A DNA stretch of 56,161 nucleotides from Flavobacteriales bacterium (GCA_016780365.1 JADHMB010000005.1:1-56161), one strand, 5' to 3'. Positions 7,671-17,756 are shown, counted from the first letter of the stretch. Notes: generated from the letters alone by a model not told the origin. Numbers and translations are program-made.

Positions 7671-10213
7671 AGCTTTCTATTAACTTCTACCTCTTCATAT
7701 GCTTCTACAACGTCTCCAACTCGAATGTCATTATACTTGGCAATGTTTAGACCACATTCATAACCATTCTTTACTTCTTTTACGTCGTCTTTGAATCTTT
7801 TCAAAGAACCTAGCTCTCCTGAGTAAACAACAATTCCCTCTCTAATTATTCTTACCTGATGGTTTCTATTAATTCTACCATCGTTAACGTAGCATCCTGC
7901 AATAGTTCCAAATTTAGTGATTTTGAAAGTTTCTCTTATTTCAGCTGTTCCTACAATTTGTTCTTTGAACTCTGGAGAAAGCATTCCTTCCATCGCTTCT
8001 TTAATTTCTTCAATCGCCTTATAGATTATAGAATACAGTCTTATATCTATTTCTTCTTTTTCTGCTATTTTTCTAGCTCCAGCTGATGGTCTTACTTGAA
8101 ACCCTATAACAATAGCATCCGAAGCTGATGCTAATAAAATATCTGATTCTGTAATTTGTCCTACTGCTTTATGAATAATATTAATTTGAATAGATTCTTG
8201 AGATAATTTTAATAAAGAATCTGAAAGTGCTTCAATAGAACCATCTACATCTCCTTTTACAATTACATTAAGCTCTTGGAAATCTCCCAAAGCAATTCTT
8301 CTACCAATTTCATCTAAAGTGATATGCTTGGTAGTTCTAAGACCTTGTTCTCTTTGAAGTTGCTGTCTCTTAGAAGCTATTTGCTTCATTTCCTTTTCGT
8401 CTTCCAGCACATTAAAAATATCTCCAGCGCTTGCTGCACCATTCATCCCAAGAACAGAAACTGGTCTTGATGGACCTGCCGATTCTACAGTTCTTCCACT
8501 CTCATCATGCATGGCTTTTATCTTACCAAATTCTTTACCTGCAATTAATGTATCTCCAACTTTCATTGTACCATACTGAACAAGTAGTGTTGTTACATAA
8601 CCTCTCCCTTTGTCTAAGGAAGCTTCAATAACTGTCCCTTTTGCATCTGTATCTGGATCGGCTTTTAACTCTAATAGTTCGGATTCTAAAAGAACTTTTT
8701 CTAGCAATTCGTCTATCCCTGTTCCATTTTTCGCAGAAATTTCTTGGCATTGGTATTTACCTCCCCAATCTTCCACCAGAATATTCATTGCAGATAATTC
8801 TTCTTTAATTTTATCTGGATTAGCTGTTGGCATATCGCACTTATTTAATGCAAATACCATAGGAACTCCTGCAGCTTGTGAATGATTAATTGCCTCTTTT
8901 GTTTGTGGCATCACTCTATCATCAGCAGCAATAATAATTATAGAAACATCTGTTACTTGAGCTCCTCTAGCTCTCATTGCAGTAAAAGCTTCGTGGCCAG
9001 GAGTATCTAAAAAGGTAATTAGTTTATTATTATGTTTTACAGAATAAGCTCCAATATGTTGGGTAATCCCACCTGCTTCACTTGAAGTAACATCTGCACT
9101 TCTTATATAGTCTAATAAAGATGTCTTACCATGATCAACATGTCCCATTACAGTAACAATTGGAGGCCTGTCCTGCATATTTTCAGGATTTTGAGAATCT
9201 TGAACTACTGAGGCAGTTACATCTGCACTAACAAATTCTACAGTAAAACCAAACTCTTCTGCAACCATAGTCAAGGTTTCTGCATCCAGTCTTTGGTTTA
9301 TGGATGCGAATATCCCTATTGACATTAAAGTGCCAATAACATCGTTTGGAGACTTAGACATCATTGAAGCTAACTCTGATACCGAAACAAACTCTGTAAG
9401 TTTTAGAGTACTTTTTTCGTGCTCAGTAATTAATTCTTCTATCTCCATTTTATCATAAATAGCCTGTCTTTTTTCACGTCTAAGTTTTGAAGATTTAGAT
9501 TTTCCTTTGCTGCTTAGTCTTGCTAAAGTCTCTTTAATTTCTTTTTGTATTTCTTCTGGAGTTGGCTCAGTTTTTTGAGGTGCTCTAGAAGGTCTTTTTT
9601 GGTCTTTAAAGGCTTTTTTTCCAGCTTTCTCTACATTTACTTTTTTAATTCTTTTCCTCTTTCTCTTGTTGGGGTCGTCTTCTTGAGAAGATTTTGTTTT
9701 TACGGGAGTTTTTGGCAACTCAATTTTACCGAGGACTGTTGGTCCAGAGAGTTTCTTAATCTCTGCTTTAATAGTTTCAGATTTTGGAACAGATTCTTCT
9801 TTATTTGCTGTAGATTCTTCTACTTTTTCATCTGACACTACTTTTTCAGCAGGTTGATCTTTAACTGGTTCAACTGCCTTCTCTTTGGGGGTAAGGTCAA
9901 TTTTACCAAGAACGGAAGGGCCGGAAAGCTTGTCTGCTTTGGCAATTATTTTTTCAACATTCTTTTTGGGCTCTTCCTTATTTATAGAAATTACTTTTCT
10001 TTCGGTCTGTTCTATAACAACATTATCGGCTTTTTCTTTTTCAAATTTTTCTTTTTGAAATTCTTGTAATAAAAGCATATACAATTCTTCCCCAATTTTA
10101 GTATTTGGATTGGAGCTGACCTCTTTATTTTGCGAACTAAGAAATTCAACGATGGTAGAAATACCAACATTCAACTCTCTTGCAACTTTACTTAGCCTTT
10201 TTAATATTGCCAT
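7667..10213 (-). CDS. infB: Translation initiation factor IF-2
   Basis: GTPase that brings initiator tRNA to the small ribosomal subunit. The 848 residues have a start helix [16 protein letters not shown] (IF2_N-like), a long charged linker (about 55-250) that holds two copies of a KLSGP[S/T]VLGKI[D/E]L motif (95-107 and 154-166), a second IF2_N domain (about 275-330), then the G domain with GHVDHGKT (357-364), DTPGHEA and NKCD, and the C-terminal beta-barrel domains. The ATG lies 25 bp after the nusA stop, in the usual rimP-nusA-infB order. It ends on a TTAA shared with the convergent outer-membrane gene. Confidence 0.97.
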   Translation of the reverse strand: MAILKRLSKVARELNVGISTIVEFLSSQNKEVSSNPNTKIGEELYMLLLQEFQKEKFEKEKADNVVIEQTERKVISINKEEPKKNVEKIIAKADKLSGPSVLGKIDLTPKEKAVEPVKDQPAEKVVSDEKVEESTANKEESVPKSETIKAEIKKLSGPTVLGKIELPKTPVKTKSSQEDDPNKRKRKRIKKVNVEKAGKKAFKDQKRPSRAPQKTEPTPEEIQKEIKETLARLSSKGKSKSSKLRREKRQAIYDKMEIEELITEHEKSTLKLTEFVSVSELASMMSKSPNDVIGTLMSIGIFASINQRLDAETLTMVAEEFGFTVEFVSADVTASVVQDSQNPENMQDRPPIVTVMGHVDHGKTSLLDYIRSADVTSSEAGGITQHIGAYSVKHNNKLITFLDTPGHEAFTAMRARGAQVTDVSIIIIAADDRVMPQTKEAINHSQAAGVPMVFALNKCDMPTANPDKIKEELSAMNILVEDWGGKYQCQEISAKNGTGIDELLEKVLLESELLELKADPDTDAKGTVIEASLDKGRGYVTTLLVQYGTMKVGDTLIAGKEFGKIKAMHDESGRTVESAGPSRPVSVLGMNGAASAGDIFNVLEDEKEMKQIASKRQQLQREQGLRTTKHITLDEIGRRIALGDFQELNVIVKGDVDGSIEALSDSLLKLSQESIQINIIHKAVGQITESDILLASASDAIVIGFQVRPSAGARKIAEKEEIDIRLYSIIYKAIEEIKEAMEGMLSPEFKEQIVGTAEIRETFKITKFGTIAGCYVNDGRINRNHQVRIIREGIVVYSGELGSLKRFKDDVKEVKNGYECGLNIAKYNDIRVGDVVEAYEEVEVNRKL

Positions 10214-10238
10214 AATATTTGTTGTTTCTAACTAGATT

Positions 10239-11477
10239 CTATTTCTCAAATTCAGAGCTTAAAATCTTTATAATTTCATCAATTGTTTCTTCCTCTAAAT
10301 CTGTTCTTTTCACTAAATCGGTTTTACCAATTTCTAAGACACTTTTAGCAGAATCACAACCAATAGCTTTTAGTTCATCAATAATCCAATCGTCAATTTC
10401 ATCTGTAAATTCATCTAAATCTACATCGTCAATATCTTCTGCTCCTTCTCTATAAACATCTATTTCTAGCTCTGTTAATTTTGAAGCTAATTTAATATTG
10501 TGACCGCCTTTTCCAATAGCTTTTGAAACTTCATCTGGTTTTAAAAACACTTCTACTCTAGTCTGATCGTCGTTAATTTTCATATTGGTAATCTTGGCTG
10601 GATTCAATGCCCTTTGAATTAACAACTGTAAATTAGTGGTCCATGGAATAACGTCGATATTTTCATTTCTCAACTCTCTAACAATACCATGAATTCTTGA
10701 GCCATTCATCCCAACACATGCTCCAACAGGATCAATACGATCGTCATAAGACTCTACTGCCACTTTTGCTCTTTCTCCAGGATTTCTAACAATTTTTTTA
10801 ATGGTTATAAGACCATCGAAAACTTCAGGGACTTCTTGCTCGAATAGTCTTGCTAAAAACTCCGGAGCTGTTCTGGATAAGATTATAACAGGATTGTTAT
10901 TTCTTAAATCCACTTTGGAAACTACTGCTCTTGTGGTGTCCCCTTTTCTAAAATAATCCGATGGAATCTGCTCTGTTTTAGGTAAAATTAATTCATTGCC
11001 ATCATCGTCCAATATTAGAATTTCTCTTTTCCATATTTGGTAGACTTCTCCATTGACAATATCACCAACTCTTTCCTTATATTTTTGGTAAATACTGTCT
11101 TTTTCTAATTCTAAGACTTTAGACGCTAAATTTTGTCGTAATGATAAAATATTTCTTCGTCCAAAATCTTCGACCTTTACTTCTTGTGAAACATCTTCTC
11201 CAATTTCAAAATCTGGTTCAATTTTCAAAGCCTCAGAGTATTTAATTTGAGTCCCTTCATCTTCAAAGTCCTCATCTTTGACTATTTCTCTGTTCAACCA
11301 TATCTCTAAATCACCTTTGTCGGGGTTAATAATGACATCTACATTGTCATCTGAACCATATTTTCTTTTTAGAGTAGCCCGAAAAACATCTTCTACTATT
11401 CTCATCATGGTGACTCTGTCAATATTCTTTAGTTCTTTGAATTCTGAAAATGAGTCTATTAATTCTATTGCATTCAT
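10239..11477 (-). CDS. nusA: Transcription termination/antitermination factor NusA
   Basis: RNA polymerase-binding factor that controls pausing, termination and antitermination. The 412 residues show the N-terminal polymerase-binding domain (1-130), an S1 domain (about 135-200, VNGEVYQIWKREILILDDDG), KH1 (GACVGMNGSRIHGIVREL, about 250-270) and KH2 (EVSKAIGKGGHNIKLASKL, about 315-335), plus a short acidic C-terminal segment. The long AR2-type repeats of the E. coli protein are absent, as is normal in Bacteroidota. It sits 9 bp after rimP and 25 bp before infB. NusA is known to regulate its own operon in E. coli, which bears on the hairpin ahead of rimP. Confidence 0.97.
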   Translation of the reverse strand: MNAIELIDSFSEFKELKNIDRVTMMRIVEDVFRATLKRKYGSDDNVDVIINPDKGDLEIWLNREIVKDEDFEDEGTQIKYSEALKIEPDFEIGEDVSQEVKVEDFGRRNILSLRQNLASKVLELEKDSIYQKYKERVGDIVNGEVYQIWKREILILDDDGNELILPKTEQIPSDYFRKGDTTRAVVSKVDLRNNNPVIILSRTAPEFLARLFEQEVPEVFDGLITIKKIVRNPGERAKVAVESYDDRIDPVGACVGMNGSRIHGIVRELRNENIDVIPWTTNLQLLIQRALNPAKITNMKINDDQTRVEVFLKPDEVSKAIGKGGHNIKLASKLTELEIDVYREGAEDIDDVDLDEFTDEIDDWIIDELKAIGCDSAKSVLEIGKTDLVKRTDLEEETIDEIIKILSSEFEK

Positions 11478-11486
11478 TTTATTTAA

Positions 11487-11960
11487 TTAAAAGGATATAA
11501 TTAATTTAGTTTCTCTTACCTCACTCATCGATAATTGATGAATAGTTTCCACTTGTTGTTTTTTATTAGTTAACTTGTTTTTTTCTGTTTTAATCTCTTT
11601 AATAGAAATTTCTTTTTGATCTGCTTTTATTAGTTCTCCAGAAATAATCTCTTCACTGAAGGTTGTAACCGTTACATTTCGTCCAACATTTTTCAAGTAT
11701 TGCTGTTGAACCATAAATGGCTGGTCTATTCCTGGCGAAGAAACTTGTAATTCAAAATCTTCCTGCTCACGGTCTAAATTGTGTTCTATATTTCTACTTA
11801 CACTAACACAATCTTTGACACTAACTCCACCGTGTAAATTATCCATTCTTACATTTATAGCATTCTTAGAAGATATATTAACATCCACTAAATAATTTCC
11901 ATTATCTAGTTCGTTAATTCTTTCTTGTGCTAATCTGATAATTTCTTTTTTTGCAATCAT
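11487..11960 (-). CDS. rimP: Ribosome maturation factor RimP
   Basis: Assists late assembly of the 30S ribosomal subunit. The 157 residues show the family blocks NVRMDNLHGGVSVKDCVSVSR (about 52-72), the aspartate-rich NLDREQEDFELQVSSPGID region (78-97), and an SH3-like C-terminal domain (about 100-157). It is the first gene of the rimP-nusA-infB operon. Its ATG lies six bases downstream of the U-tract of a strong hairpin (11967-11997), an unusual leader discussed separately. Confidence 0.94.
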   Translation of the reverse strand: MIAKKEIIRLAQERINELDNGNYLVDVNISSKNAINVRMDNLHGGVSVKDCVSVSRNIEHNLDREQEDFELQVSSPGIDQPFMVQQQYLKNVGRNVTVTTFSEEIISGELIKADQKEISIKEIKTEKNKLTNKKQQVETIHQLSMSEVRETKLIISF

Positions 11961-11966
11961 AATGAG

Positions 11967-11997
11967 AAAAAAAAGAGGGGACTTTCGTCCCCTCTTT
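11967..11997 (-). terminator. Terminator-like hairpin immediately before rimP
   Basis: An 11-bp stem pairs 11972-11982 with 11987-11997 around a 4-nt loop (TTTC on the plus strand), with an eight-U tract on the minus strand (11967-11974). It has the form of an intrinsic terminator for minus-strand transcription, yet the gene before it on that strand is the divergent dprA, so there is nothing obvious to terminate. It may be an attenuator in the rimP leader. Confidence 0.7.
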
Positions 11998-12098
11998 AAT
12001 ATTATCTTTCTATTTCAATGTAAAAGTAAGATAAATTAAGAACCCTTACAAGTAAAACGTAAAAAAACTATGTCCTTACATATTTTATTTGTTGAGTA

Positions 12099-13187
12099 AT
12101 GTTAGACACCGTAATATTTTCATTGATAAAAGGATTGCCCTTTAGTATTAAAAAAAAACTAATTGAAGATCATAAATCCCCTAAAAAAGCAATTGACAAC
12201 TTAAAGATAAGTTTAAGAGGGGTTAGTTCTAAAACTGGATTAAAAATTTTAAACCAAATTAATTCAAGTGCTATAGTTGAAAAAGCAGAAAAAATCATTC
12301 AAGAATGTATGGAAAGTGAAATCCAAATTATTCCTTATTGGCATGCGTTTTACCCAAAAGACCTAATCCATTGTACAGATGCTCCATTTTTAATTTATAC
12401 AAAAGGAGAGCAAAACCCTAATACCCAAAATTTAATATCTATTGTAGGAACTAGAAACTGCACAGATTATGGGTTAAAAGAAATTAAAAGAATATTAAAT
12501 TACTTAAAGTCATATCCAATTGGAATAGTTAGTGGGTTGGCCTATGGAATTGATATATATGCACACAGAACAGCAAACGAACTTAATTTAGTAAACCATG
12601 CAGTTCTTGGTAGTGGAATTAATAAGATATATCCAAAAAAGCATTTGGAGGATAGCCAAAAAATAAAAGAAAATGGGATGCTTATTTCTGAGTATACGCC
12701 AAATGAAGGTCCAAGAGCTTATCATTTTCCAAGAAGAAATAGAATTATTGCTGGAATGAGTAAGTGCACGATAGTTGTAGAGTCAAAAAAAACTGGGGGT
12801 GCTATGATTACAGCAAGATTGGCAAATGACTACAACCGAGATGTTTTTGCGGTCCCCGGAAACAATTACCAAGAATATTCATCTGGATCAAATTTATTAA
12901 TTCAAAGACACCAGGCAACAATTTTAAATCATCCAGAACAAATTGTTGAGTATTTAGATCTTAAAAAGATTGAAAATAAAACTACTTTAAAATATAATAA
13001 TATCAAGCTTTCTAAAGAGGAGAAATTAGTCTTAAATATTATTTCAAAAAATAATGAAATGTCAATTAATGAAATTCAAATAAAAAGTAGTTTAAAGACT
13101 TCTTTTTTAAATTTTGTTTTAACAAATCTTGAAATAAAACAATTTATAGAACCAAAAATTGGCAATTTTTACAAAATTAAATTCTGA
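12099..13187 (+). CDS. dprA: DNA processing protein DprA (Smf)
   Basis: Single-strand DNA-binding protein that protects incoming DNA and loads RecA during natural transformation. The 362 residues hold the Rossmann-like DprA core (about 105-290): SIVGTRNCTDYGLKEI, GIVSGLAYGIDIYAH, LGSGINKIYPKKH, then the PRRNRIIAGMSKCTIVVE block and AVPGN. A short winged-helix DNA-binding domain follows (about 300-360). It starts 138 bp from the divergent rimP and precedes a permease gene by 30 bp. No competence pilus or ComEC gene is in view, so uptake ability cannot be judged here. Confidence 0.95.
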   Translation: MLDTVIFSLIKGLPFSIKKKLIEDHKSPKKAIDNLKISLRGVSSKTGLKILNQINSSAIVEKAEKIIQECMESEIQIIPYWHAFYPKDLIHCTDAPFLIYTKGEQNPNTQNLISIVGTRNCTDYGLKEIKRILNYLKSYPIGIVSGLAYGIDIYAHRTANELNLVNHAVLGSGINKIYPKKHLEDSQKIKENGMLISEYTPNEGPRAYHFPRRNRIIAGMSKCTIVVESKKTGGAMITARLANDYNRDVFAVPGNNYQEYSSGSNLLIQRHQATILNHPEQIVEYLDLKKIENKTTLKYNNIKLSKEEKLVLNIISKNNEMSINEIQIKSSLKTSFLNFVLTNLEIKQFIEPKIGNFYKIKF

Positions 13188-13217
13188 AACTATATTGTTA
13201 TTGTTAGCTTAGTAACA

Positions 13218-14429
13218 ATGAACATCTCCAACTTTATATCTAAAAGGTATTTGTTTGCTAAGAAATCTAGGAATGTTATCAATCTTATTTCCCTTATCTC
13301 TTTATTTGGGTTATTGGTCAGTGCAGCTTCCTTGGTAGTGATTTTAAGCGGGTTTAACGGGATTCAAAAATATGTAGAAGATGTGTATGGAAAATTTTCA
13401 GCTTCCTTATATATATATCCTCAAACTGGAAAGTTTATTCAAGAAAGTGATTCTATATTTTCCAAATTAGAAGATAATAATCAAGTAAAATATTACAGTA
13501 AAATAATTGAAGAAACTGCAATGTTAAAATTTGAAAACAAGTGGGTTACAGCTAAAGTAAGAGGCATAGATACTACCACTTATAATAAAATAAATTGGAG
13601 TTCTAATTTAATTGAGGGCGATGGAGAATTATATATAGAAAACTACCCAAAAATACTTTTGGGTTATGGAATTCAAAATGAATTACAAATTCCATACAAT
13701 GAAAATATTAATAACGAAATAAAAATTTTTAGCATTTCTAATAAAAAACAACTCTCTATTCAAAACCAAAGCTCCCTAAAGAGAAATAATTTAATTTTTG
13801 GTGGCGTTTATACAATAAATCCTGAACTAGACTTTTCATCTGCAATGGTGGATTACAATGCTGCTAATTTAATTTTTGAAAGAAAAAACGGTGCTAATTA
13901 TATTGAAGTTTTTTTAAAAGATAATGAAGAAATTTTTCCCACTAAAAAACTCTTAACAACCCAGAATCCTGATTATATTTTTAAAACTCACAAAGAAAAC
14001 AATCAACTTATTTATGCTGCCAGCGATGCTGAAAAATGGATGGTATTAGCAGTTCTAATTTTTGTTTTAATACTTTCCTCGTTTACTGTAGTTGCTTCAA
14101 TAACGATGTTAATTATTGATAAGAAAAAAGATATTAAAAGCTTAATAGCCTTGGGTTGTGATACAAAAACTATTAAAAACATATTTTTTAAAGAAGGATT
14201 AATGATAAGTTATCTTGGAAGTATTAGCGGGTTGATAATCGGAACTATTATATGTTTTATCCAAATGAAATTTCATTTATTAAAATTAGAAAATGCAGCA
14301 ATTGAATATTGGCCTGTATTGATAAAATCTCAAGATTTATTATTATTACTAGCTATACTTTTCGTGACTGGATTTGTCTCTGCATATCTCCCAGGAAAAA
14401 TTCTAGTTAACAAACTATTGAAAAGTTAA
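13218..14429 (+). CDS. LolC/LolE-type ABC transporter permease
   Basis: Inner-membrane permease of the MacB/FtsX superfamily, probably part of a lipoprotein-releasing (Lol-type) transporter. The 403 residues give one N-terminal helix (about 22-45, NLISLISLFGLLVSAASLVVILSG), a large periplasmic domain (about 50-265), and three C-terminal helices (about 275-300, 320-345 and 373-395) with the LIALGCDTKTIKNIFFKEG coupling segment typical of LolC/E. No ATPase or second permease lies beside it, so the protein may work as a homodimer with a LolD encoded elsewhere. It follows dprA by 30 bp and shares its TTAA stop (14426-14429) with the convergent CNNM gene. Confidence 0.85.
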   Translation: MNISNFISKRYLFAKKSRNVINLISLISLFGLLVSAASLVVILSGFNGIQKYVEDVYGKFSASLYIYPQTGKFIQESDSIFSKLEDNNQVKYYSKIIEETAMLKFENKWVTAKVRGIDTTTYNKINWSSNLIEGDGELYIENYPKILLGYGIQNELQIPYNENINNEIKIFSISNKKQLSIQNQSSLKRNNLIFGGVYTINPELDFSSAMVDYNAANLIFERKNGANYIEVFLKDNEEIFPTKKLLTTQNPDYIFKTHKENNQLIYAASDAEKWMVLAVLIFVLILSSFTVVASITMLIIDKKKDIKSLIALGCDTKTIKNIFFKEGLMISYLGSISGLIIGTIICFIQMKFHLLKLENAAIEYWPVLIKSQDLLLLLAILFVTGFVSAYLPGKILVNKLLKS

Positions 14430-15691
14430 TCTTCTTCGAGTACTTTTAACTGAACCTTGCTGATTTTTGTTTCGTCCACTTCTAAAACCTTTAGTTCGTA
14501 GTTTTCAATATTGAAAATTGTCCCTTGTTCAGGAATTGTTTCTGCATAAGAAACAATCATTCCAGATAATGTTTCATATTCCTCTTTAACCGGAAGTTTT
14601 AATCTATATTTTTCGTTAATGAAATCAATTTCTAATCTAGCTGAAAATAAATAGGTCTCTTTATCAATTAAATGGTGATCAAGTTCTTCTTGGTCGTGCT
14701 CATCGTCAATTTCTCCAAAAATTTCTTCCATTATATCTTCCATAGTTAATATCCCAGATGTACCACCATATTCGTCTACCACTACCGAAACACTTCGCTT
14801 TTTGTCAATAAAATCTTCTAATAGTTTTATGCCTGACATAGACTCAGGAACTATAGAAACAGGAATCAACATTGATTTTATACTGACTGGCATTTTAAAT
14901 TGTTCTGTACTGTGAACGTAGCCTATTATATTGTCAATGTTGTCTTTGTAAATAATAATTCTAGAGTGGCCTGAATCTATAAATAGTTGTTTCAAGTCTA
15001 TCATATTATCATTAATTTCTAAAGCAACAATCTCATTCCTTGGAACCATACAATCTCTAGCAATAACTTCCGAAAAACTCAAAGCGTTATGGAAAATCTT
15101 AACATCGTGCTCCATTTCTTCACCACCATCTAAGTCTTTCTTAAGCTCATTTATGTATAGGTCAAGATCTGTTTTTTTAAAACTTACTTTGTCTTGTTGT
15201 TCACGATTTCCAAAAATTTTCAAAACCAAATTACTTAGTAAAACTACGAAAGCAGTAATTGGCCATAACAAGACATAAACAACCAATAATACCAAACTAA
15301 AAAAACGTAGGGTTGCATTGGGATTTAACCTGAAAACAGCCTTTGGCAAAAACTCTGCAAATAACAATATGAAAAATGTAGAAAATAAAGTTTGTATTAA
15401 AAGAACAATCGTTTGGTTAAAATTAAATGTCAATAAATAGGGCTCTATCAACTGGGTTATATATAAGGTATAAATAACCATTGCAACGTTATTTCCAATA
15501 AGCATTGCAGCTATAAACCATGCAGGTTTTCCATTGAAAAAAGAAAGAATCTTTGCGCTAAACTCTCCTTTTTTATTGTCCAATTCAATCTTAATCTTAC
15601 TTGAGGATATAAATGCTATTTCCATGCCCGAAAAAAAAGCGGAAAACAAAAGAGATATAACTGTAATTGTGAGTAAATAAATAGCTGACAT
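14426..15691 (-). CDS. CNNM/CorC-type transporter with CBS domains
   Basis: Membrane protein of the DUF21-CBS-CorC_HlyC family, often annotated hemolysin-like or, in gliding Bacteroidota, GldE-like; current views favour divalent-cation (Mg2+) transport or efflux. The 421 residues carry an N-terminal DUF21 membrane domain (about 1-150, four hydrophobic stretches), a CBS pair (about 205-325, including CMVPRNEIVAL and VVDEYGGTSGILTMEDIMEEI) and a C-terminal CorC_HlyC domain (about 340-421). It begins on a TAATG overlap with the small membrane protein upstream and closes the coaX-to-CNNM operon. I do not call it GldE because the gldD neighbour is absent. Confidence 0.88.
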   Translation of the reverse strand: MSAIYLLTITVISLLFSAFFSGMEIAFISSSKIKIELDNKKGEFSAKILSFFNGKPAWFIAAMLIGNNVAMVIYTLYITQLIEPYLLTFNFNQTIVLLIQTLFSTFFILLFAEFLPKAVFRLNPNATLRFFSLVLLVVYVLLWPITAFVVLLSNLVLKIFGNREQQDKVSFKKTDLDLYINELKKDLDGGEEMEHDVKIFHNALSFSEVIARDCMVPRNEIVALEINDNMIDLKQLFIDSGHSRIIIYKDNIDNIIGYVHSTEQFKMPVSIKSMLIPVSIVPESMSGIKLLEDFIDKKRSVSVVVDEYGGTSGILTMEDIMEEIFGEIDDEHDQEELDHHLIDKETYLFSARLEIDFINEKYRLKLPVKEEYETLSGMIVSYAETIPEQGTIFNIENYELKVLEVDETKISKVQLKVLEED

Positions 15692-15894
15692 TATTGTTTT
15701 TTATTTCCCAATCTGTTACTTAACCCTCTTCTTATTAAGTATATTCCCCAAGACATTACAGTCAAAAGATAATAAGCCTTATTGTTAGCAAAATCGTCCA
15801 CAAAAGAAAAATAGATAGCAGAAATAGTTGAAATAATTGATATAACTAACCAAATTTTTTCAGAACGTTTATTCCATTTCTTTAAACTCTCCAT
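15691..15894 (-). CDS. Small two-helix membrane protein
   Basis: 67 residues with two transmembrane helices (about 14-31 and 40-57) separated by a short acidic loop (VDDFANNK), and basic ends that predict both termini in the cytoplasm. No domain is recognised. Both its start and stop are part of one-base TAATG overlaps, with lptC before it and the CNNM transporter after it, so it is certainly translated as part of this operon. A small accessory subunit for the neighbouring transporter is possible but only an inference. Confidence 0.75.
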   Translation of the reverse strand: MESLKKWNKRSEKIWLVISIISTISAIYFSFVDDFANNKAYYLLTVMSWGIYLIRRGLSNRLGNKKQ

Positions 15895-16451
15895 TACTGT
15901 AAATCATAATTAACATGGCTTTCAGAAACATCTGAAAGCTGAAAAAAAGTGAAGTTACTATTGGCCTTCAATTTTGTGCCTTTGATCTTTCCTTCACTAT
16001 TTGAAAAGGTAACTAATTTTTCAGAATACACACTGTCTTTAGCAAAATCAATTTCCAACTCTTCTGCAAATAAGGTATCCAAATTTCGGTTATTAAACAC
16101 CACATTTTCTCGGACAAAAAGCTGTTGTTCATTAGAAAATAACTTGCCATAGTCAGCTACTAGAACTGATTCCACTTGCATAAGAGAATCATAAAAAATT
16201 AATTCTAACCCTTCAGGACATTCCATTATTAATTGTTCTTGATCTGCCATTAACTTAATAAGTTTTGGCGCTTTAAGCAAGAGCTTAGATTTCCCAAGAT
16301 CAGAGAAGTTCAAAGTAACTCCAGTAGAAGTCTCTAGGGATTGGGTTTCATTATTAGAATATTTTAAACCGTTGATTTTGTTGTCTTCAACACAAGAAAT
16401 TAAAACCCCACTTAAAAAAAGACATAAATTCAATACAAATCGAATCCTCAA
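15894..16451 (-). CDS. lptC: LPS export protein LptC
   Basis: Bitopic or lipid-anchored periplasmic protein of the Lpt bridge that carries lipopolysaccharide from LptB2FG towards the outer membrane. The 185 residues start with a hydrophobic segment ending in VLISC (C20), which may be a lipobox, followed by a beta-jellyroll-type repeat region with the characteristic LFYDSLMQVESVLVADYGKLF and VFNNRNLDTLFAEELEID strands of LptC. It overlaps the TPR gene by 4 bp and the small membrane protein by 1 bp. lptB is separate, at 29544. Confidence 0.85.
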   Translation of the reverse strand: MRIRFVLNLCLFLSGVLISCVEDNKINGLKYSNNETQSLETSTGVTLNFSDLGKSKLLLKAPKLIKLMADQEQLIMECPEGLELIFYDSLMQVESVLVADYGKLFSNEQQLFVRENVVFNNRNLDTLFAEELEIDFAKDSVYSEKLVTFSNSEGKIKGTKLKANSNFTFFQLSDVSESHVNYDLQ

Positions 16452-17746
16452 TCTCTAGTTTTTAGTTCGACATTTTGTCCCCAGAAAGGAACTTGTTGTG
16501 AAGAATTACTCTTTATATCCAACATTATTAATTCACTTTTTGGTAATAATTGTCCATTCCAACTATTGATTGCAGAAGCTGGTGTTTTACCACAGGAGCT
16601 AGAAGCATATTTTAATGCCAAACAATAAATTAAGCTTTTATTAAAAGCAGAGTTTCCATATTTTGAGGAGCTAGCGGCTACGATTCTAGCCTTTTTATCA
16701 TTAGAAATACATTTGTCAGAAAGCTTTCCTGCAATTGAAAATCCTTTTTTGTATTGCTTTTTATTAAATGCAATATCGTATAATATTTCATACATCTTTT
16801 GATTTAATATTTCATCATCACATATAGTAATAGCTCGATTAAATCTCTCTTCAGCTTTAAGGAATTCTTTTCTTTTATAATCTGCTACTGCTGCGTTGTA
16901 TAAATCTTTTGCAGTAGGTGGATTATCAGGATCGTTTAAAACTTTATCCAATAAAGTGATATATAAATTGGATTCTGTACACTTGTTGTTACTTAATCTT
17001 TCAAAAATCTTCTTAGTTAAATCCATATTTTCTGGATCTGCATTGTATTTTGAAGAATATATTTCTTCCAGCTTATCACAACTAGCACATGGACTAATTT
17101 CCTTATCTAGAAGTTCTTGAATTTTGGAATATTTATCTGCTTTCTTTCCTTTTGAAATATTTGCATCACATATAGAAGAAAGAGTTTCATAATTTTCTAA
17201 AAACTGATCGCACTCTATTTTTTTTGTTTTGAGCATATATTTGTTTGCGTAAACAAAATACTTAATGTCGTTGTAAGATGTGAACTGCGGCGATTTCTCG
17301 AAAACTTCTTTATATAAAGCATAAGCTTTTGGAAACCCTTTCGAAGCATCAAGTGCCATAATATCTGCAGCAAGATCAGCTTTAATTTCATCACAGTTAC
17401 CAAAGTTTAAAATCCATTGATCATAGACTGAATAAAGAGTATCTAAATAAAGGCTTACTTGAGTGGATTTTTCTTTTTTCTTTTCCTTAACAATATTTCT
17501 GTATATATAAGCTCCGTTAGCATATAAATTAGGCTTGTATTGAGGGCAAAAGGTTTGTGTTTTATTCCAAAACTTAGCTGCGTCTGGATAAACTTTTTGC
17601 TTCATAAATTCTGAATATAAAGAAACATTTTTCCTGCACTCTAAACTATCTTCTCCCCAGTTAGCTTTGCTCGCTTGAAAACAGTCCTGTGAAGAAATTG
17701 TGATAAATACCAATAGGTAAGCTATGGATGTAAATAATTTATTCAT
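16448..17746 (-). CDS. Periplasmic TPR-like repeat protein
   Basis: Secreted helical-repeat protein, 432 residues from the ATG at 17746. I prefer this start over in-frame ATGs at 17764 and 17809 because it follows the previous stop by 10 bp and opens with a good signal peptide (MNKLFTSIAYLLVFITISS). Cysteine-rich helical repeats follow, and the C-terminal half has TPR-like units (for example AKDLYNAAVADYKRKEFLKA). No enzyme motif is visible. Bacteroidota often carry such a protein between a coaX-linked outer-membrane protein and lptC, so a structural role in envelope assembly is plausible but unproven. Confidence 0.75.
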   Translation of the reverse strand: MNKLFTSIAYLLVFITISSQDCFQASKANWGEDSLECRKNVSLYSEFMKQKVYPDAAKFWNKTQTFCPQYKPNLYANGAYIYRNIVKEKKKEKSTQVSLYLDTLYSVYDQWILNFGNCDEIKADLAADIMALDASKGFPKAYALYKEVFEKSPQFTSYNDIKYFVYANKYMLKTKKIECDQFLENYETLSSICDANISKGKKADKYSKIQELLDKEISPCASCDKLEEIYSSKYNADPENMDLTKKIFERLSNNKCTESNLYITLLDKVLNDPDNPPTAKDLYNAAVADYKRKEFLKAEERFNRAITICDDEILNQKMYEILYDIAFNKKQYKKGFSIAGKLSDKCISNDKKARIVAASSSKYGNSAFNKSLIYCLALKYASSSCGKTPASAINSWNGQLLPKSELIMLDIKSNSSQQVPFWGQNVELKTRD

Positions 17747-17756
17747 GTTTTTTTTA

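Noticed and set aside
9545-10069. Plus-strand frames rich in Phe and Tyr
   Set aside because: They are the complement of the lysine- and glutamate-rich linker of IF-2, an artefact of low complexity.
14410-14460. AT-rich inverted repeat AAAAGT/ACTTTT as a terminator for the convergent pair
   Set aside because: The stem is only six weak pairs with a long loop and no clear U-run.
14426-15691. Gliding protein GldE
   Set aside because: The same domain set is shared by CNNM/CorC proteins in general, and the usual gldD neighbour is not present.
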